From Simiduia agarivorans SA1 = DSM 21679 (lineage in GTDB: Bacteria; Pseudomonadota; Gammaproteobacteria; Pseudomonadales; Cellvibrionaceae), in NCBI RefSeq assembly GCF_000305785.2, contig NC_018868.3, forward strand, positions 1,843,501-1,907,500: DNA of 64,000 bases. Direction: 5' to 3'. Below are positions 17,715-26,140 of the stretch, piece by piece (within the stretch, counting starts at the first letter, position 1; each line of letters starts with the position of its first letter). A model generated the notes under the pieces. That model was given only the letters and a program-made list of their open reading frames with translations. It did not search any database and had not been told where the DNA came from. Made by a program: the position numbers and the translations under genes.

Positions 17715-17759
17715 TTCAGTGCGACACCATTCAGTGCGACACCGTTCAGTGCGACACCT
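17715..17759. repeat. three tandem 15-bp copies carrying a stop codon
   Basis: TTCAGTGCGACACC plus one variable base, at 17715-17729, 17730-17744 and 17745-17759. Read on the minus strand, each copy encodes Val-Ser-His-stop, so the C-terminal end of the cyclic-nucleotide-binding gene is repeated and its stop is followed by two more in-frame stops. Confidence 0.93.
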
Positions 17760-18444
17760 TTTCCACCAACTCGGGGCTGGGCGCGGAATTTGAGGCACTG
17801 TTTATCATCAGGGCACCGAACTCACGGTTCCACGCCAACAACAACAGTGCCAGATCACAAGCCTGATGGTGCAGCGCCTGCAGTTCTTCGCGCCCACCTT
17901 TTTGACCCACGTAAAGTTTGATACTGCGATGCTTTGAAGCCAACGGGCTATCGGGATAACGCATCCGGTAGACCTCCAGCTTCCATCGGAGGCTGTGCAC
18001 ACAATTTCGGTAGTAGCACAGCTTGGTGGCCAATTTGATCACACCAAAATTTTCCAGCTCGCCAAACGCCTTGAAGTCGGTTCCGAATGCTACGACCTGC
18101 TTGCAGTTGAAATCGGCAACCACGGTGGCCGACCGTTCCTGCCCCACCAGGGCGGCAATATCCCCGAATACTTCGCCAGGGGTTATATAGTTGATGACCT
18201 GCTTGTCTTCTTTGTTCGGCGCAAACACCGCCAATTGCCCTTTCAGCAAAAAGTACAACCAGGGATCCCGGTCGCCCTGGCGCATAACCACTTCACCGGG
18301 ACGAAACTCAACAATGCGCGAATGCCGCAAAAGCACATTGAATTGCTCAGGGTCTTCCTGCTTCACCGCTTTATAAAAGGGAAGAGGCGCCAGAAGTGCC
18401 TCCAAAGCTTCTCGAGGGAAGCGACTGAGTGGCTTGATTTCCAT
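17746..18444 (-). CDS. cyclic-nucleotide-binding-domain protein without DNA-binding domain
   Basis: A 232-residue protein with one cNMP-binding domain (about 30-145): jelly-roll strands, then the phosphate-binding cassette as GEVFGDIAALVGQERSATVV. The C-terminal 85 residues are helical and do not contain a recognisable winged helix, so it is unlikely to be a CRP/FNR-type activator. It may bind cAMP or cGMP and act through protein contacts. The stop codon lies in the third of three tandem repeats. Confidence 0.72.
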   Translation of the reverse strand: MEIKPLSRFPREALEALLAPLPFYKAVKQEDPEQFNVLLRHSRIVEFRPGEVVMRQGDRDPWLYFLLKGQLAVFAPNKEDKQVINYITPGEVFGDIAALVGQERSATVVADFNCKQVVAFGTDFKAFGELENFGVIKLATKLCYYRNCVHSLRWKLEVYRMRYPDSPLASKHRSIKLYVGQKGGREELQALHHQACDLALLLLAWNREFGALMINSASNSAPSPELVEKVSH

Positions 18445-18606
18445 ATTTTCCCGGGAACTGCAGCTTTATATAACCGCTATTTATAGGTTTAGACCAAGCA
18501 GGTCTGTTAACAGGCACATTTTACCCAATGCGCCAACTATAGTTTAAGAATGGGTTAACAGTATTCAGAGGTCGTTCCCCCTTAACTCCAACCCCGTGGA
18601 GGCCCC

Positions 18607-19122
18607 ATGCAACGACTGTACTATTTGGCGGACAATGCCGAAGCCGCCAGCCACATCACCAATGACTTATGTTTGCAGGGCCTGCCACCCGGCAACGTGC
18701 ATCTGGTCGCGGAAAATGACGCCGAACTCGAACGCCGCCACCTGCCCACGGCCAATTTGCTGGAAACCACCGATTTGCTGCCGGCCGGAGAGAGCGGATT
18801 ACTGCTGGGCCTGGCAGTCGGCAGCCTGGCATGCCTGCTGATGTGGGCCGGCGGCTGGCTGTCGGAGGCCGGGCCCCTTGCCTATATCGGGCTATTCATA
18901 TTCTGCACCGGACTCGGCACCTGGCTGGGCGGCTTTGTCGGGCTGTCCCTGCGCCACTACAAATTGACTGGCTTTAAGGCCGCCCTCGACAGAGGGAAGG
19001 TCCTGGTTATGGTGGATACCGACTCACCCCGTATTGCCCGCATGATGAGCCACCACCCCGAGGCGCAGGCCGCGGGTAACGGCAGCACCTGGAACAACCC
19101 CCTGCACCCCCATCATCTTTAG
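18607..19122 (+). CDS. two-helix inner-membrane protein, DUF1269-like
   Basis: A 171-residue protein. A soluble N-terminal part (MQRLYYLADNAEAASHITNDL) resembles the start of general-stress and DUF1269-type membrane proteins, followed by two membrane helices (GLLLGLAVGSLACLLMW and LAYIGLFIFCTGLGTWLGG) and a soluble C-terminal part with MVDTDSPRIARMM. GGAGG lies seven bases before the ATG. The function is unknown; residue pattern suggests a paired alpha-beta fold interrupted by a glycine-rich membrane hairpin. Confidence 0.65.
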   Translation: MQRLYYLADNAEAASHITNDLCLQGLPPGNVHLVAENDAELERRHLPTANLLETTDLLPAGESGLLLGLAVGSLACLLMWAGGWLSEAGPLAYIGLFIFCTGLGTWLGGFVGLSLRHYKLTGFKAALDRGKVLVMVDTDSPRIARMMSHHPEAQAAGNGSTWNNPLHPHHL

Positions 19123-19132
19123 ATCCTCTGGT

Positions 19133-19152
19133 GCCGGGCCCCTACGCCCGGC
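19133..19152 (+). terminator. possible weak terminator hairpin
   Basis: Stem GCCGGGC/GCCCGGC with loop CCCTAC, ten bases after the stop of the preceding gene, but without a clear T run (CCTCTCTAAA follows). Confidence 0.45.
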
Positions 19153-19204
19153 CCTCTCTAAATCGCCTCTTGCAGTAAATACTGAAGCGGGTAGAGTAAG
19201 GCAT

Positions 19205-19218
19205 TGGCATTAATGCCA
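19205..19218. promoter_or_regulatory. perfect 14-bp palindrome upstream of the TonB-fusion gene
   Basis: TGGCATTAATGCCA reads identically on both strands and lies 64 bases before the ATG at 19282. It is a candidate repressor or activator operator; the binder is unknown. Confidence 0.4.
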
Positions 19219-19281
19219 GTGGCTTCTTGTAACTGGTAGCTATAAGAATCGATTCAAACCAATAGAGAGTGATTTGCCACC

Positions 19282-20493
19282 ATGATTAAACGAATGGGAC
19301 GCTTGGCAGCGGCGTTCATTGCCAGCTTTTTCGTTCTTGAAGCATACAGTGAGCCGCTTCTGAACGGTGTTGCCCCTTATAACAAGTTGGGGCAGGAGCA
19401 GTTTCTTGCAGCACTCTACCTGCCATCGACCACCAGTGACGTCACCAGTGCGCTGACGCCCGGCGGCGAGCGCCGGCTGGAGCTCCGCTTCACCGCCTCC
19501 GGCGTTTCTTCCCGGAGTCTGAACCGGGTCTGGATTGAAGGCATGGCCATCAATGTGGCCGGCGATACGTTGCAAAAGAATGCCGATGGCATGGTGGACT
19601 TTACCGGTATGGTCAAAACCCGCCTGCGCGAAGGCGACCGGCTCACCATCGATGACCTGCCCAACGAAGGTATCACCGTATCCTTCAATGGCGTCAAACT
19701 GGGCGATATCCGTCGGGCGCCCGATTTGTTTAACATGCTGTTGTCTACCTGGGTTGGCAGCGTGCCCCTGTCATCCGATTTCCGCAATCAGATCATGGCC
19801 GGTGGCAACATCGACGCCAATCTGTTGGCTCGCTACCAAACCACAGAGCCCAGCGCCGAGCGCATCGCCGCCGCCAAATCCATGAACGCGCCAAAACCTG
19901 CGCCAGCACCTGTGGCTGCGGCAACCGCCGCGGCTGCAACGGTGGTCGCAGCCGCACCCAAGCCGACCGTTTCAGCCCCCACCATCGAAGCCAAGCCCAC
20001 GCCGCCTGCGCCCAAAGAGCAAGCGATCGAGAAGCCCAAGGTAGAAGCGCCCAAGCCGCAGGTTGCGGAAGCAGCAAAACCGGCGCCCAAACCCACTCAG
20101 GTGGCAAAAGCCTCGGCACCGCCAGTAAACAACGCATTTCTTGATGATGAAGAACTGGAAGAGGAAGAAGAGCCACTGCTGACCGCCGCGTCCCTGGTCA
20201 GCCGGCAGCTGTACTTCTCCAAGCTACTGCGCTGGACCTATAAAAATATCCGCTATCCCAAGCGCGCGCTGCAGCGCGGGCAGGAAGGCAGCGTGCGGAT
20301 TGCGGTCATGATTGATCGCAACGGCAAGGTATTGGAAACCCAAACGCTGGAGGACTCCAGCCATTCACTGTTGAATACCGAAGCCTTGAAAGCGGTGGAA
20401 CGGTCCGACCCGTTCCCACCGATGCCTGCCGATGTGTTGGGTGAGAAGTTCGAATTCACCTTACCCATCACCTTCGCAATTCCGAAGGAATAA
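19282..20493 (+). CDS. chalcone-isomerase-like domain fused to TonB C-terminal domain
   Basis: A 403-residue exported protein. Residues 1-23 are a signal sequence. Residues 25-175 match the bacterial chalcone-isomerase-like fold (PF16036 type): LNGVAPYNKLGQEQFLAALYLP at the start and FNMLLSTWVGSVPLSSDFRNQIMAG at the end. Residues 195-290 form a Pro/Ala/Lys linker, then an acidic patch (DDEELEEEEEP), then a TonB C-terminal domain (310-403: IRYPKRALQRGQEGSVRIAVMIDRNGKV). TonB proteins usually anchor in the inner membrane and drive outer-membrane receptors; here a cleavable signal would leave it without a conventional anchor. The combination is the notable feature. A terminator follows at 20496. 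Confidence 0.85.
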   Translation: MIKRMGRLAAAFIASFFVLEAYSEPLLNGVAPYNKLGQEQFLAALYLPSTTSDVTSALTPGGERRLELRFTASGVSSRSLNRVWIEGMAINVAGDTLQKNADGMVDFTGMVKTRLREGDRLTIDDLPNEGITVSFNGVKLGDIRRAPDLFNMLLSTWVGSVPLSSDFRNQIMAGGNIDANLLARYQTTEPSAERIAAAKSMNAPKPAPAPVAAATAAAATVVAAAPKPTVSAPTIEAKPTPPAPKEQAIEKPKVEAPKPQVAEAAKPAPKPTQVAKASAPPVNNAFLDDEELEEEEEPLLTAASLVSRQLYFSKLLRWTYKNIRYPKRALQRGQEGSVRIAVMIDRNGKVLETQTLEDSSHSLLNTEALKAVERSDPFPPMPADVLGEKFEFTLPITFAIPKE

Positions 20494-20495
20494 TT

Positions 20496-20526
20496 AAAAA
20501 AGGCCAGCAAATGCTGGCCTTTTTTT
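20496..20526. terminator. bidirectional rho-independent terminator
   Basis: Inverted repeat with core AGGCCAGCA/TGCTGGCCT and an AA loop, flanked by A and T runs; it serves both the TonB-fusion gene and the convergent gene at 20540-21088. Confidence 0.9.
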
Positions 20527-20539
20527 ATGGCGTTTACTT

Positions 20540-21088
20540 TCACTTCAATTCGGCCAGCCGCGCCAGAATAACCCGCTGCACCCCGGCCTTGTCTAATGAG
20601 GACAGATCCGGAACCCTATCCAGATTAATGGCATTGAGGTGCAGGCAGGGCGTAGACGCATTCATTTCGCGCAAATCGCCTTTCATCAATACCGGTAGAA
20701 AAGGCTTTTCCGGCGGCCGCTGCTGATTAACCAAGCGCAACCCGACCTGCAACGGCACCAACCGGTGCTTGGTTTTGCCACTTTTGAAAGGGATGCTCAG
20801 TAACAACGGTTGCCCGGGGCCTTTACCTGGCACAATATGCAACCCAGTGGGAAACACTGCCGCCTCAGGCACATTATTGAACGTGTCGTGGTGAGCATAC
20901 GGGTTGGGCAAAATGACTATTTTGCGGTTTTCTTCCCTGGGCACAAAGATATTGTAGTTGGTGTACAGCTGGTTGACCGAAAACGAGAACACACACAAGC
21001 GGTTTTCGAACCCCATCACAAACTCATGGGCGCGCTCGCGTTCGCTGAACTGGTCCAGATCCCAGACGAGATCCCTGTTTTCTTCCAT
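20540..21088 (-). CDS. hypothetical protein
   Basis: A 182-residue protein with no signal peptide or membrane helix, starting at the ATG at 21088 preceded by GGAG; a frame reaching 21121 lacks such a site. The middle contains FVPREENRKIVILPNPYAHHDTFNNV and the rest is mixed alpha/beta with many aromatic residues. I do not recognise a family. It stands divergent from selO (about 98 bases between starts) and shares a terminator with the TonB-fusion gene. Confidence 0.55.
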   Translation of the reverse strand: MEENRDLVWDLDQFSERERAHEFVMGFENRLCVFSFSVNQLYTNYNIFVPREENRKIVILPNPYAHHDTFNNVPEAAVFPTGLHIVPGKGPGQPLLLSIPFKSGKTKHRLVPLQVGLRLVNQQRPPEKPFLPVLMKGDLREMNASTPCLHLNAINLDRVPDLSSLDKAGVQRVILARLAELK

Positions 21089-21186
21089 GCTGCACTCCGA
21101 TGTGGCGACTGAAGTCCACAATCAACTATGGCATTATGCCCGGCTCAAGGACCGCGCAAGCTCTCCGTCTTGACCTGAGTATAAAG

Positions 21187-22602
21187 ATGATTACCCCAAA
21201 GTTCGACAACAGCTTTGCCCGGCTTGGCGCCGACTTCGGCACCCGGGTCTCACCCGCACCATTGCAGGGCGCGCAGCTGATTCACTGCAATCAGTCGTTG
21301 CTCGCCACTTTACAGATGGATGCCGAGCTCGCCCGCCAGCTGGTCGAGGGCCAGGACTTGCCCGACGACATCGAGCCCTTTGCCATGGTCTATGCAGGCC
21401 ATCAGTTTGGGGGCTTCAGCCCACAGTTGGGCGACGGTCGCGGCCTGCTCCTGGGCGAATGGCGGGTGGGAGACCATCGCTATGATCTGCACCTGAAGGG
21501 TGCCGGTAAAACCCCCTATTCGCGGTTCGGCGATGGCCGCGCCGTGTTGCGCTCGAGTATCCGCGAGTATCTGGCGTCGGCGGCACTCAATGCTCTGGGC
21601 GTTCCCAGCAGCAGTGCACTGGCTATCGCCGCCAGCGATGAGCCTGTGCAGCGCGAGCAATTAGAAACCGGAGCCGGCCTGCTGCGCGTGAGTCAATGCC
21701 ATATCCGCTTCGGGCATTTCGAATACTTTTTTTACCAACGCATGGAGCCACAGCTGGCGCAGCTGATTGATTACTGTGCCCGTCGCTATCTCGCGCTGGA
21801 CGCAGACACCGCTCAGCAGGCACAAGCGTTGCTGGAAATGGCCACCCAAAACACCGCGCGGATGATTGCCCATTGGCAAGCCATCGGCTTCGCCCACGGC
21901 GTGATGAATACAGACAACATGTCGTTGATTGGCGAAACCTTTGATTTTGGTCCCTTCGCCTTTCTGGATCGGTTTGACCCCGGCCACATTTGTAATCACA
22001 GCGATGATCAGGGCCGTTACCGGTTTGACCGTCAGCCCAATATCGGGCTCTGGAATCTGAACGCGTTGGCGCATACCTTTTCCGCTCTGCTGCCAATGGA
22101 TACCCTGCGCCGGATTCTGGCCGGGTACGAGCAGGAACTGAGCCAGCATTATCACCAGTTGATGATGGCGAAACTGGGGCTGACATCCGACCCGTCTGAG
22201 CAAAAGCATGCACTGCTGACAGATCTGCTGTCGTTGTTGGAGCAGGATCAGGTGGATTACACAACATTTTTTGCCAGACTGAGTCAGGACCCGCAGAGTG
22301 CCAGAGACCTGTGCATCGATCGGCCACGGGCTGACCAATGGATGGCGGACTACCAGCGCCTGTGCGACGCAAACGCGGACGATACAACCATTGCCGCCAT
22401 GCGACAGATTAATCCATTACTGGTGCTGCGCAATCACCATGCACAAACGGTGATAGAGGCGGCCGAGGCTGGTGATTACAGCCTGCTGGCGGATCTGATG
22501 CAGGCGCTTCAGCAACCCTATGCACCAGCGCGACTCAAAGAACCCTGGGTCCAGCCACCACCTGCGCATTTGCGCGCCAAACCGATAAGCTGCTCAAGTT
22601 GA
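21187..22602 (+). CDS. selO: protein adenylyltransferase SelO (YdiU family)
   Basis: A 471-residue pseudokinase-fold enzyme that transfers AMP from ATP to protein hydroxyl groups and protects redox homeostasis. Typical segments are MVYAGHQFGGFSPQLGDGRG, GAGKTPYSRFGDGRAVLRSSIREYL and HGVMNTDNMSLIGETFDFGPF (the DFG-like metal-binding loop). The C-terminus ends ISCSS, the bacterial cysteine version of the selenocysteine tail of the eukaryotic form. The ATG at 21187 fits the conserved N-terminus (FDNSFARLGADF) although the ribosome-binding site is weak. Confidence 0.92.
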   Translation: MITPKFDNSFARLGADFGTRVSPAPLQGAQLIHCNQSLLATLQMDAELARQLVEGQDLPDDIEPFAMVYAGHQFGGFSPQLGDGRGLLLGEWRVGDHRYDLHLKGAGKTPYSRFGDGRAVLRSSIREYLASAALNALGVPSSSALAIAASDEPVQREQLETGAGLLRVSQCHIRFGHFEYFFYQRMEPQLAQLIDYCARRYLALDADTAQQAQALLEMATQNTARMIAHWQAIGFAHGVMNTDNMSLIGETFDFGPFAFLDRFDPGHICNHSDDQGRYRFDRQPNIGLWNLNALAHTFSALLPMDTLRRILAGYEQELSQHYHQLMMAKLGLTSDPSEQKHALLTDLLSLLEQDQVDYTTFFARLSQDPQSARDLCIDRPRADQWMADYQRLCDANADDTTIAAMRQINPLLVLRNHHAQTVIEAAEAGDYSLLADLMQALQQPYAPARLKEPWVQPPPAHLRAKPISCSS

Positions 22603-22645
22603 TCTACACTTGGTTTGATCCCCTGCCAACCGGAATGCTCAAACC

Positions 22646-23506
22646 ATGTCAGACCAAGCACTCTCCGATGCCGCCAATACCGTGGCCGGACAACTCCAGC
22701 ACAAAATCGATCAGCGACAACTGGATGTCCCCATGCTGCCCGAGGTGGCCAGTAAGGTGGTCACGTTATCCCAGGACCCGGAGTCCGACGCCGCCAAACT
22801 GGCGCAACTGATACAGAGCGATCAGGCCCTGGCTGGCCACGTCATGCACATTGCCAACTCCGCTGCCTACACGCCCAACGCATCACTGGTGTCGTTGCAA
22901 CAGGCCATCACCCGACTGGGCATGAACCTGATCAGCGATATCGCGTTAGCCGCATCCATCTCAGCCAAAATGTTCAAAGCCCCCGGCTATGAATCGCATA
23001 TCAATTATATCTGGCGTCACGCATTGGCCACGGCTCTCTGGGGCAAGGAGATCGCCAGGGTATGCCGGCGCAATGTGGAAGCCACATTCCTGTGCGGCCT
23101 TTTGCACTCGATCGGCCGTCCGGTAACGATCCAGTGCCTGCTGGAACTGGCAAAAAAAAATGACACCGAACTGACCGAACAGGACATGCAACTACTGGAA
23201 GAAAAATACCACACGCCGGTGGGTATCGCCGTGGCTCAACGCTGGCAGATGCCACAGATTGTGTGTGAGTCAATCGAGTTTTTCCACGCCTATGAAAACG
23301 CGAATCTGGCGCGCGAACAAACCACCATGATCAACGGTGGTGCTGCATTTGCCACGCACCTGCTAAAACCGGAGGTCCTTGGTGCCGCGGCACTGGGCGA
23401 ATTGCCGGTATTGGCAGACCTCAACTTGTACGATGATGAAATCGCCACGCTGATGGATAAGAAAGACGATATTAAAAGTACCATGGAGGCAATGCTGGGG
23501 CGATGA
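22646..23506 (+). CDS. HDOD-domain protein
   Basis: A 286-residue signalling protein with one HDOD domain (about residues 25-225). Landmarks are LPEVASKVVTLSQDPESDAAKLAQLIQSDQALAGHVMHIANSAAY and ALATALWGKEIARVC followed by FLCGLLHSIGRPV; the HD-superfamily metal ligands are mostly lost, as normal for HDOD. Related proteins act as adaptors in chemotaxis, two-component or c-di-GMP networks. Its last four bases overlap the start of sthA (ATGA), so expression is coupled with the transhydrogenase. Confidence 0.85.
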   Translation: MSDQALSDAANTVAGQLQHKIDQRQLDVPMLPEVASKVVTLSQDPESDAAKLAQLIQSDQALAGHVMHIANSAAYTPNASLVSLQQAITRLGMNLISDIALAASISAKMFKAPGYESHINYIWRHALATALWGKEIARVCRRNVEATFLCGLLHSIGRPVTIQCLLELAKKNDTELTEQDMQLLEEKYHTPVGIAVAQRWQMPQIVCESIEFFHAYENANLAREQTTMINGGAAFATHLLKPEVLGAAALGELPVLADLNLYDDEIATLMDKKDDIKSTMEAMLGR

Positions 23507-24903
23507 GCTACGACTTTGATCTGGTAGTGATAGGCAGCGGCCCGGCCGGGCAAAAAGCTGCAGTGCAAGGTGCCAAGGCCGGCAAAAAAGTTGCCATCGT
23601 TGAGCGCGACAAAGTGTTGGGCGGCGCCTGTGTTCACCGCGGCACAATTCCTAGTAAAACCCTGCGCGAAAATGCGCTACGGGTAAAAAATATGCGCGCC
23701 AATGCCGCGCTGGCCAATTTCCAGCTGGCGGAAGATACCGAAATGGTCACTCTGATCAATCGGCTCGATCAGGTGCTGCTGGCACACGACCAGTACATGC
23801 GCAAACAAATAGACCGCAATAACATCACCCGGATCCATGGCCGCGCTAAGTTTATCGATAGCCATACTCTGGAGATCGCCCGCGTCCGCGACGCCGATTA
23901 CTGCATCAAGGCACAAAACATCATTATCGCTACCGGGTCTTTTCCGCGTAAGCCCGACAACATTGCCGTCGATCACGAATACATTTTCGACTCGGATTCC
24001 GTGCTGTCGATGCTGTACCTGCCGCGCAGCCTGACGGTACTCGGTGGCGGCGTAATCGCGAGCGAATATGCGTCGATTTTTCAGGCCCTTGGGGTCAAAG
24101 TCACCATGATCGACAAGTATCCACGCCCGTTGGGATTTCTGGATCAGGATCTGACCGACAAATTTGTCCACGCCTTCGAGTCGATGGGTGGCACCTGGTT
24201 GGGCGAGCACAATGTGGTCAGCGCCGAGTTTGACGGCTTGGCCGGGGTTATCACGCGTTGCGACAATGGCCTGGAGATCAAAAGTGAAAAACTTTTGTGC
24301 GCCGCAGGTCGCATCGCCAATGTGAAGGATCTGGCTATTGAAAACGCCGGTCTTAGCCTGAGCGACCGCGGCCTGATTCCGGTGGACAACAATCTCCGCA
24401 CCAGTGTGGCAAACATTTTCGCCGCCGGCGACGTGATCGGTCCGCCCAGCCTGGCGTCGACGTCCATGGAACAGGGGCGCCGCGCAACCTGCAACGCCAT
24501 TGGCATTATAATGGGCCGCATCGCGAGCACCATTCCGTCGGGTATTTATGCGATTCCCGAGTTATCCGCCGTCGGACTCACCGAACAACAGGCACGCGAC
24601 AAGCACGGCGAAGTTATCGTCGGTAAAGCCAATTTCGAAGAAATTGCCCGCGGTCAGATCAGCGACATCCAGGACGGCATGTTGAAACTCATCTGCGCAC
24701 CGGACGGTAAAGAACTGCTGGGCGTCAGTATTGTGGGAGAAGGTGCGACTGAACTCATTCACATCGGTCAAATGGCTTTACTGTCGCAGTCACCGGTAGA
24801 TATTTTTGTGGAAAGTATTTTTAACTTTCCCACCCTGGCCGAGGCCTACCGGGTCGCCGCCTTGTCCGTCATCGGGCAACGCGAGCAGCGCGGTAAAGGT
24901 TAA
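23503..24903 (+). CDS. sthA: soluble pyridine nucleotide transhydrogenase
   Basis: A 466-residue FAD enzyme of the pyridine nucleotide-disulfide oxidoreductase family that interconverts NADPH and NADH. The FAD motif VIGSGPAGQKAA is at residues 9-20, the region GGACVHRGTIPSKTL carries a single cysteine where disulfide reductases have two (the SthA hallmark), the NAD motif VLGGGVIASEYA is near 183, and a second FAD segment IFAAGDVIG near 305. The length matches SthA. The final 35 bases overlap the convergent methyltransferase. Confidence 0.95.
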   Translation: MSYDFDLVVIGSGPAGQKAAVQGAKAGKKVAIVERDKVLGGACVHRGTIPSKTLRENALRVKNMRANAALANFQLAEDTEMVTLINRLDQVLLAHDQYMRKQIDRNNITRIHGRAKFIDSHTLEIARVRDADYCIKAQNIIIATGSFPRKPDNIAVDHEYIFDSDSVLSMLYLPRSLTVLGGGVIASEYASIFQALGVKVTMIDKYPRPLGFLDQDLTDKFVHAFESMGGTWLGEHNVVSAEFDGLAGVITRCDNGLEIKSEKLLCAAGRIANVKDLAIENAGLSLSDRGLIPVDNNLRTSVANIFAAGDVIGPPSLASTSMEQGRRATCNAIGIIMGRIASTIPSGIYAIPELSAVGLTEQQARDKHGEVIVGKANFEEIARGQISDIQDGMLKLICAPDGKELLGVSIVGEGATELIHIGQMALLSQSPVDIFVESIFNFPTLAEAYRVAALSVIGQREQRGKG

Positions 24904-25543
24904 CCTGGTTAAAGCCCTCCCACTCCCCCATATCCGGAAAGGTGGTCGCCTGCTCGGTGGCCACCTTCACATAGCCGGGCTCTGAGAAGTCCTTTACCCG
25001 GGAATCCGCCACCCACACTTCATCCGCAAGAGTCGGTAATCTGGACAGCAACGGGCGATTATCCGGGTCGTACAAAATATCAGCGCCAAACAATACATCC
25101 ACAGGCCCATGAATTGCCTCAAGAGCCGGCGCAATGCGTATTTGCGCGCCATTGGCGCCCGCGTTGGCTTGCGCTGCCACCAACGCCGCCGCATCCAGAT
25201 CACAGGCAATGCTTTCACGCGCGCCCGCCAAAGCCGCCGCAATCGCCACCACGCCGGAGCCGCAACCCAGATCCAGTACCCGTTTGCCCGCGACCCAGTC
25301 GGGATTAGCCAGAATCCGACCGGCCAACACCTGACCGGAGGCCCAGCAAAAACTCCAATAGGGCGGCGCCGCCATGATCGCACTGACCACCTGATCATCA
25401 AAGCGCGTTCCAAAGGTCTCAGGATCTGCAAGCCACAGGCGAAGTAAGCGCTCACACGGAAGACGCTGCAGCCGCAGCTGACCACCCGGCACTGACGCTT
25501 GAAACAAAGCCAGAAGCTGGTCGGCGTGACCCAATGGTCCCAT
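24869..25543 (-). CDS. class I methyltransferase, ETF-beta-lysine-methyltransferase-like
   Basis: A 224-residue protein with SAM motif VLDLGCGSGVVAIAAALAGA at about residues 89-108 and FGADILYDPDN as the motif IV equivalent. The segment PPYWSFCWASGQVLAGRIL upstream of motif I is close to METTL20/Nnt1-type lysine methyltransferases, where an aromatic and Trp-rich region holds the target helix. Electron-transfer flavoprotein beta is a likely substrate by family, but this is inference. GGTGAG precedes the ATG. It overlaps the 3' end of sthA on the opposite strand. Confidence 0.75.
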   Translation of the reverse strand: MGPLGHADQLLALFQASVPGGQLRLQRLPCERLLRLWLADPETFGTRFDDQVVSAIMAAPPYWSFCWASGQVLAGRILANPDWVAGKRVLDLGCGSGVVAIAAALAGARESIACDLDAAALVAAQANAGANGAQIRIAPALEAIHGPVDVLFGADILYDPDNRPLLSRLPTLADEVWVADSRVKDFSEPGYVKVATEQATTFPDMGEWEGFNQVNLYRAARVAR

Positions 25544-25739
25544 TTAGCGGCTCACCTGTACTGGTAAAAAAGGATAAAAACTGTACACTGATTAACCAGA
25601 AAGTATTAAAAAAGGAACTGGGTAACAGAAATCTGACGCCAGCGAGGGCATAGTAACCCCATGGAGTCGCGCAAGCGACTTCGGGACAAGGAGAAACGGG
25701 AAAGGATGCGCCAAAACAACCCCGTAGAGATCACAGAAC

Positions 25740-26060
25740 ATGAAGTACTTGCCCTGCTGTTTGCTTTTAGCCTGCCTGACCAGCCTCAAGTGCTGGGCCG
25801 GGGAAACTTTTTCCCAGGCCTTCTATAGCGGTGAAGACTCTGCCCTGACGGCCGCCACCACCGAAGCTATCCACTTCAATGCCTACGCCCGCCTGGCCAG
25901 CCAGGCCAGCGAAACCCACACGACTCAGGATCTGAAAGACGTGCTGGTCAAGGCGATTACCCCCTTGAATCTGGAACGCCCGGTGTACCAGCGCGGCTTC
26001 CAGTTGAACACGCTATCCACCGATGACGGGTTTGAACTACAGGCTGCCTATCGCTTCTGA
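25740..26060 (+). CDS. small secreted hypothetical protein
   Basis: A 106-residue protein with a signal peptide (MKYLPCCLLLACLTSLKCWA) and an 86-residue mature part rich in Ala/Thr (TAATTEAIHFNAYARLASQA). No family is recognised. The 196 bases upstream hold no other gene and no clear promoter. The ribosome-binding site is weak, so the gene is moderately supported. Confidence 0.5.
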   Translation: MKYLPCCLLLACLTSLKCWAGETFSQAFYSGEDSALTAATTEAIHFNAYARLASQASETHTTQDLKDVLVKAITPLNLERPVYQRGFQLNTLSTDDGFELQAAYRF

Positions 26061-26140
26061 TCGGAACGACGGGCACTGGCAGTCAGTTAAATAACGCCTC
26101 GCATACGCAGGCATTCAGGTCCCGCCGGGCAGGTAAGGGA

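Noticed and set aside
22560..22602. Selenocysteine codon at the SelO C-terminus
   Set aside because: The tail reads ISCSS with an ordinary cysteine codon and a normal stop.
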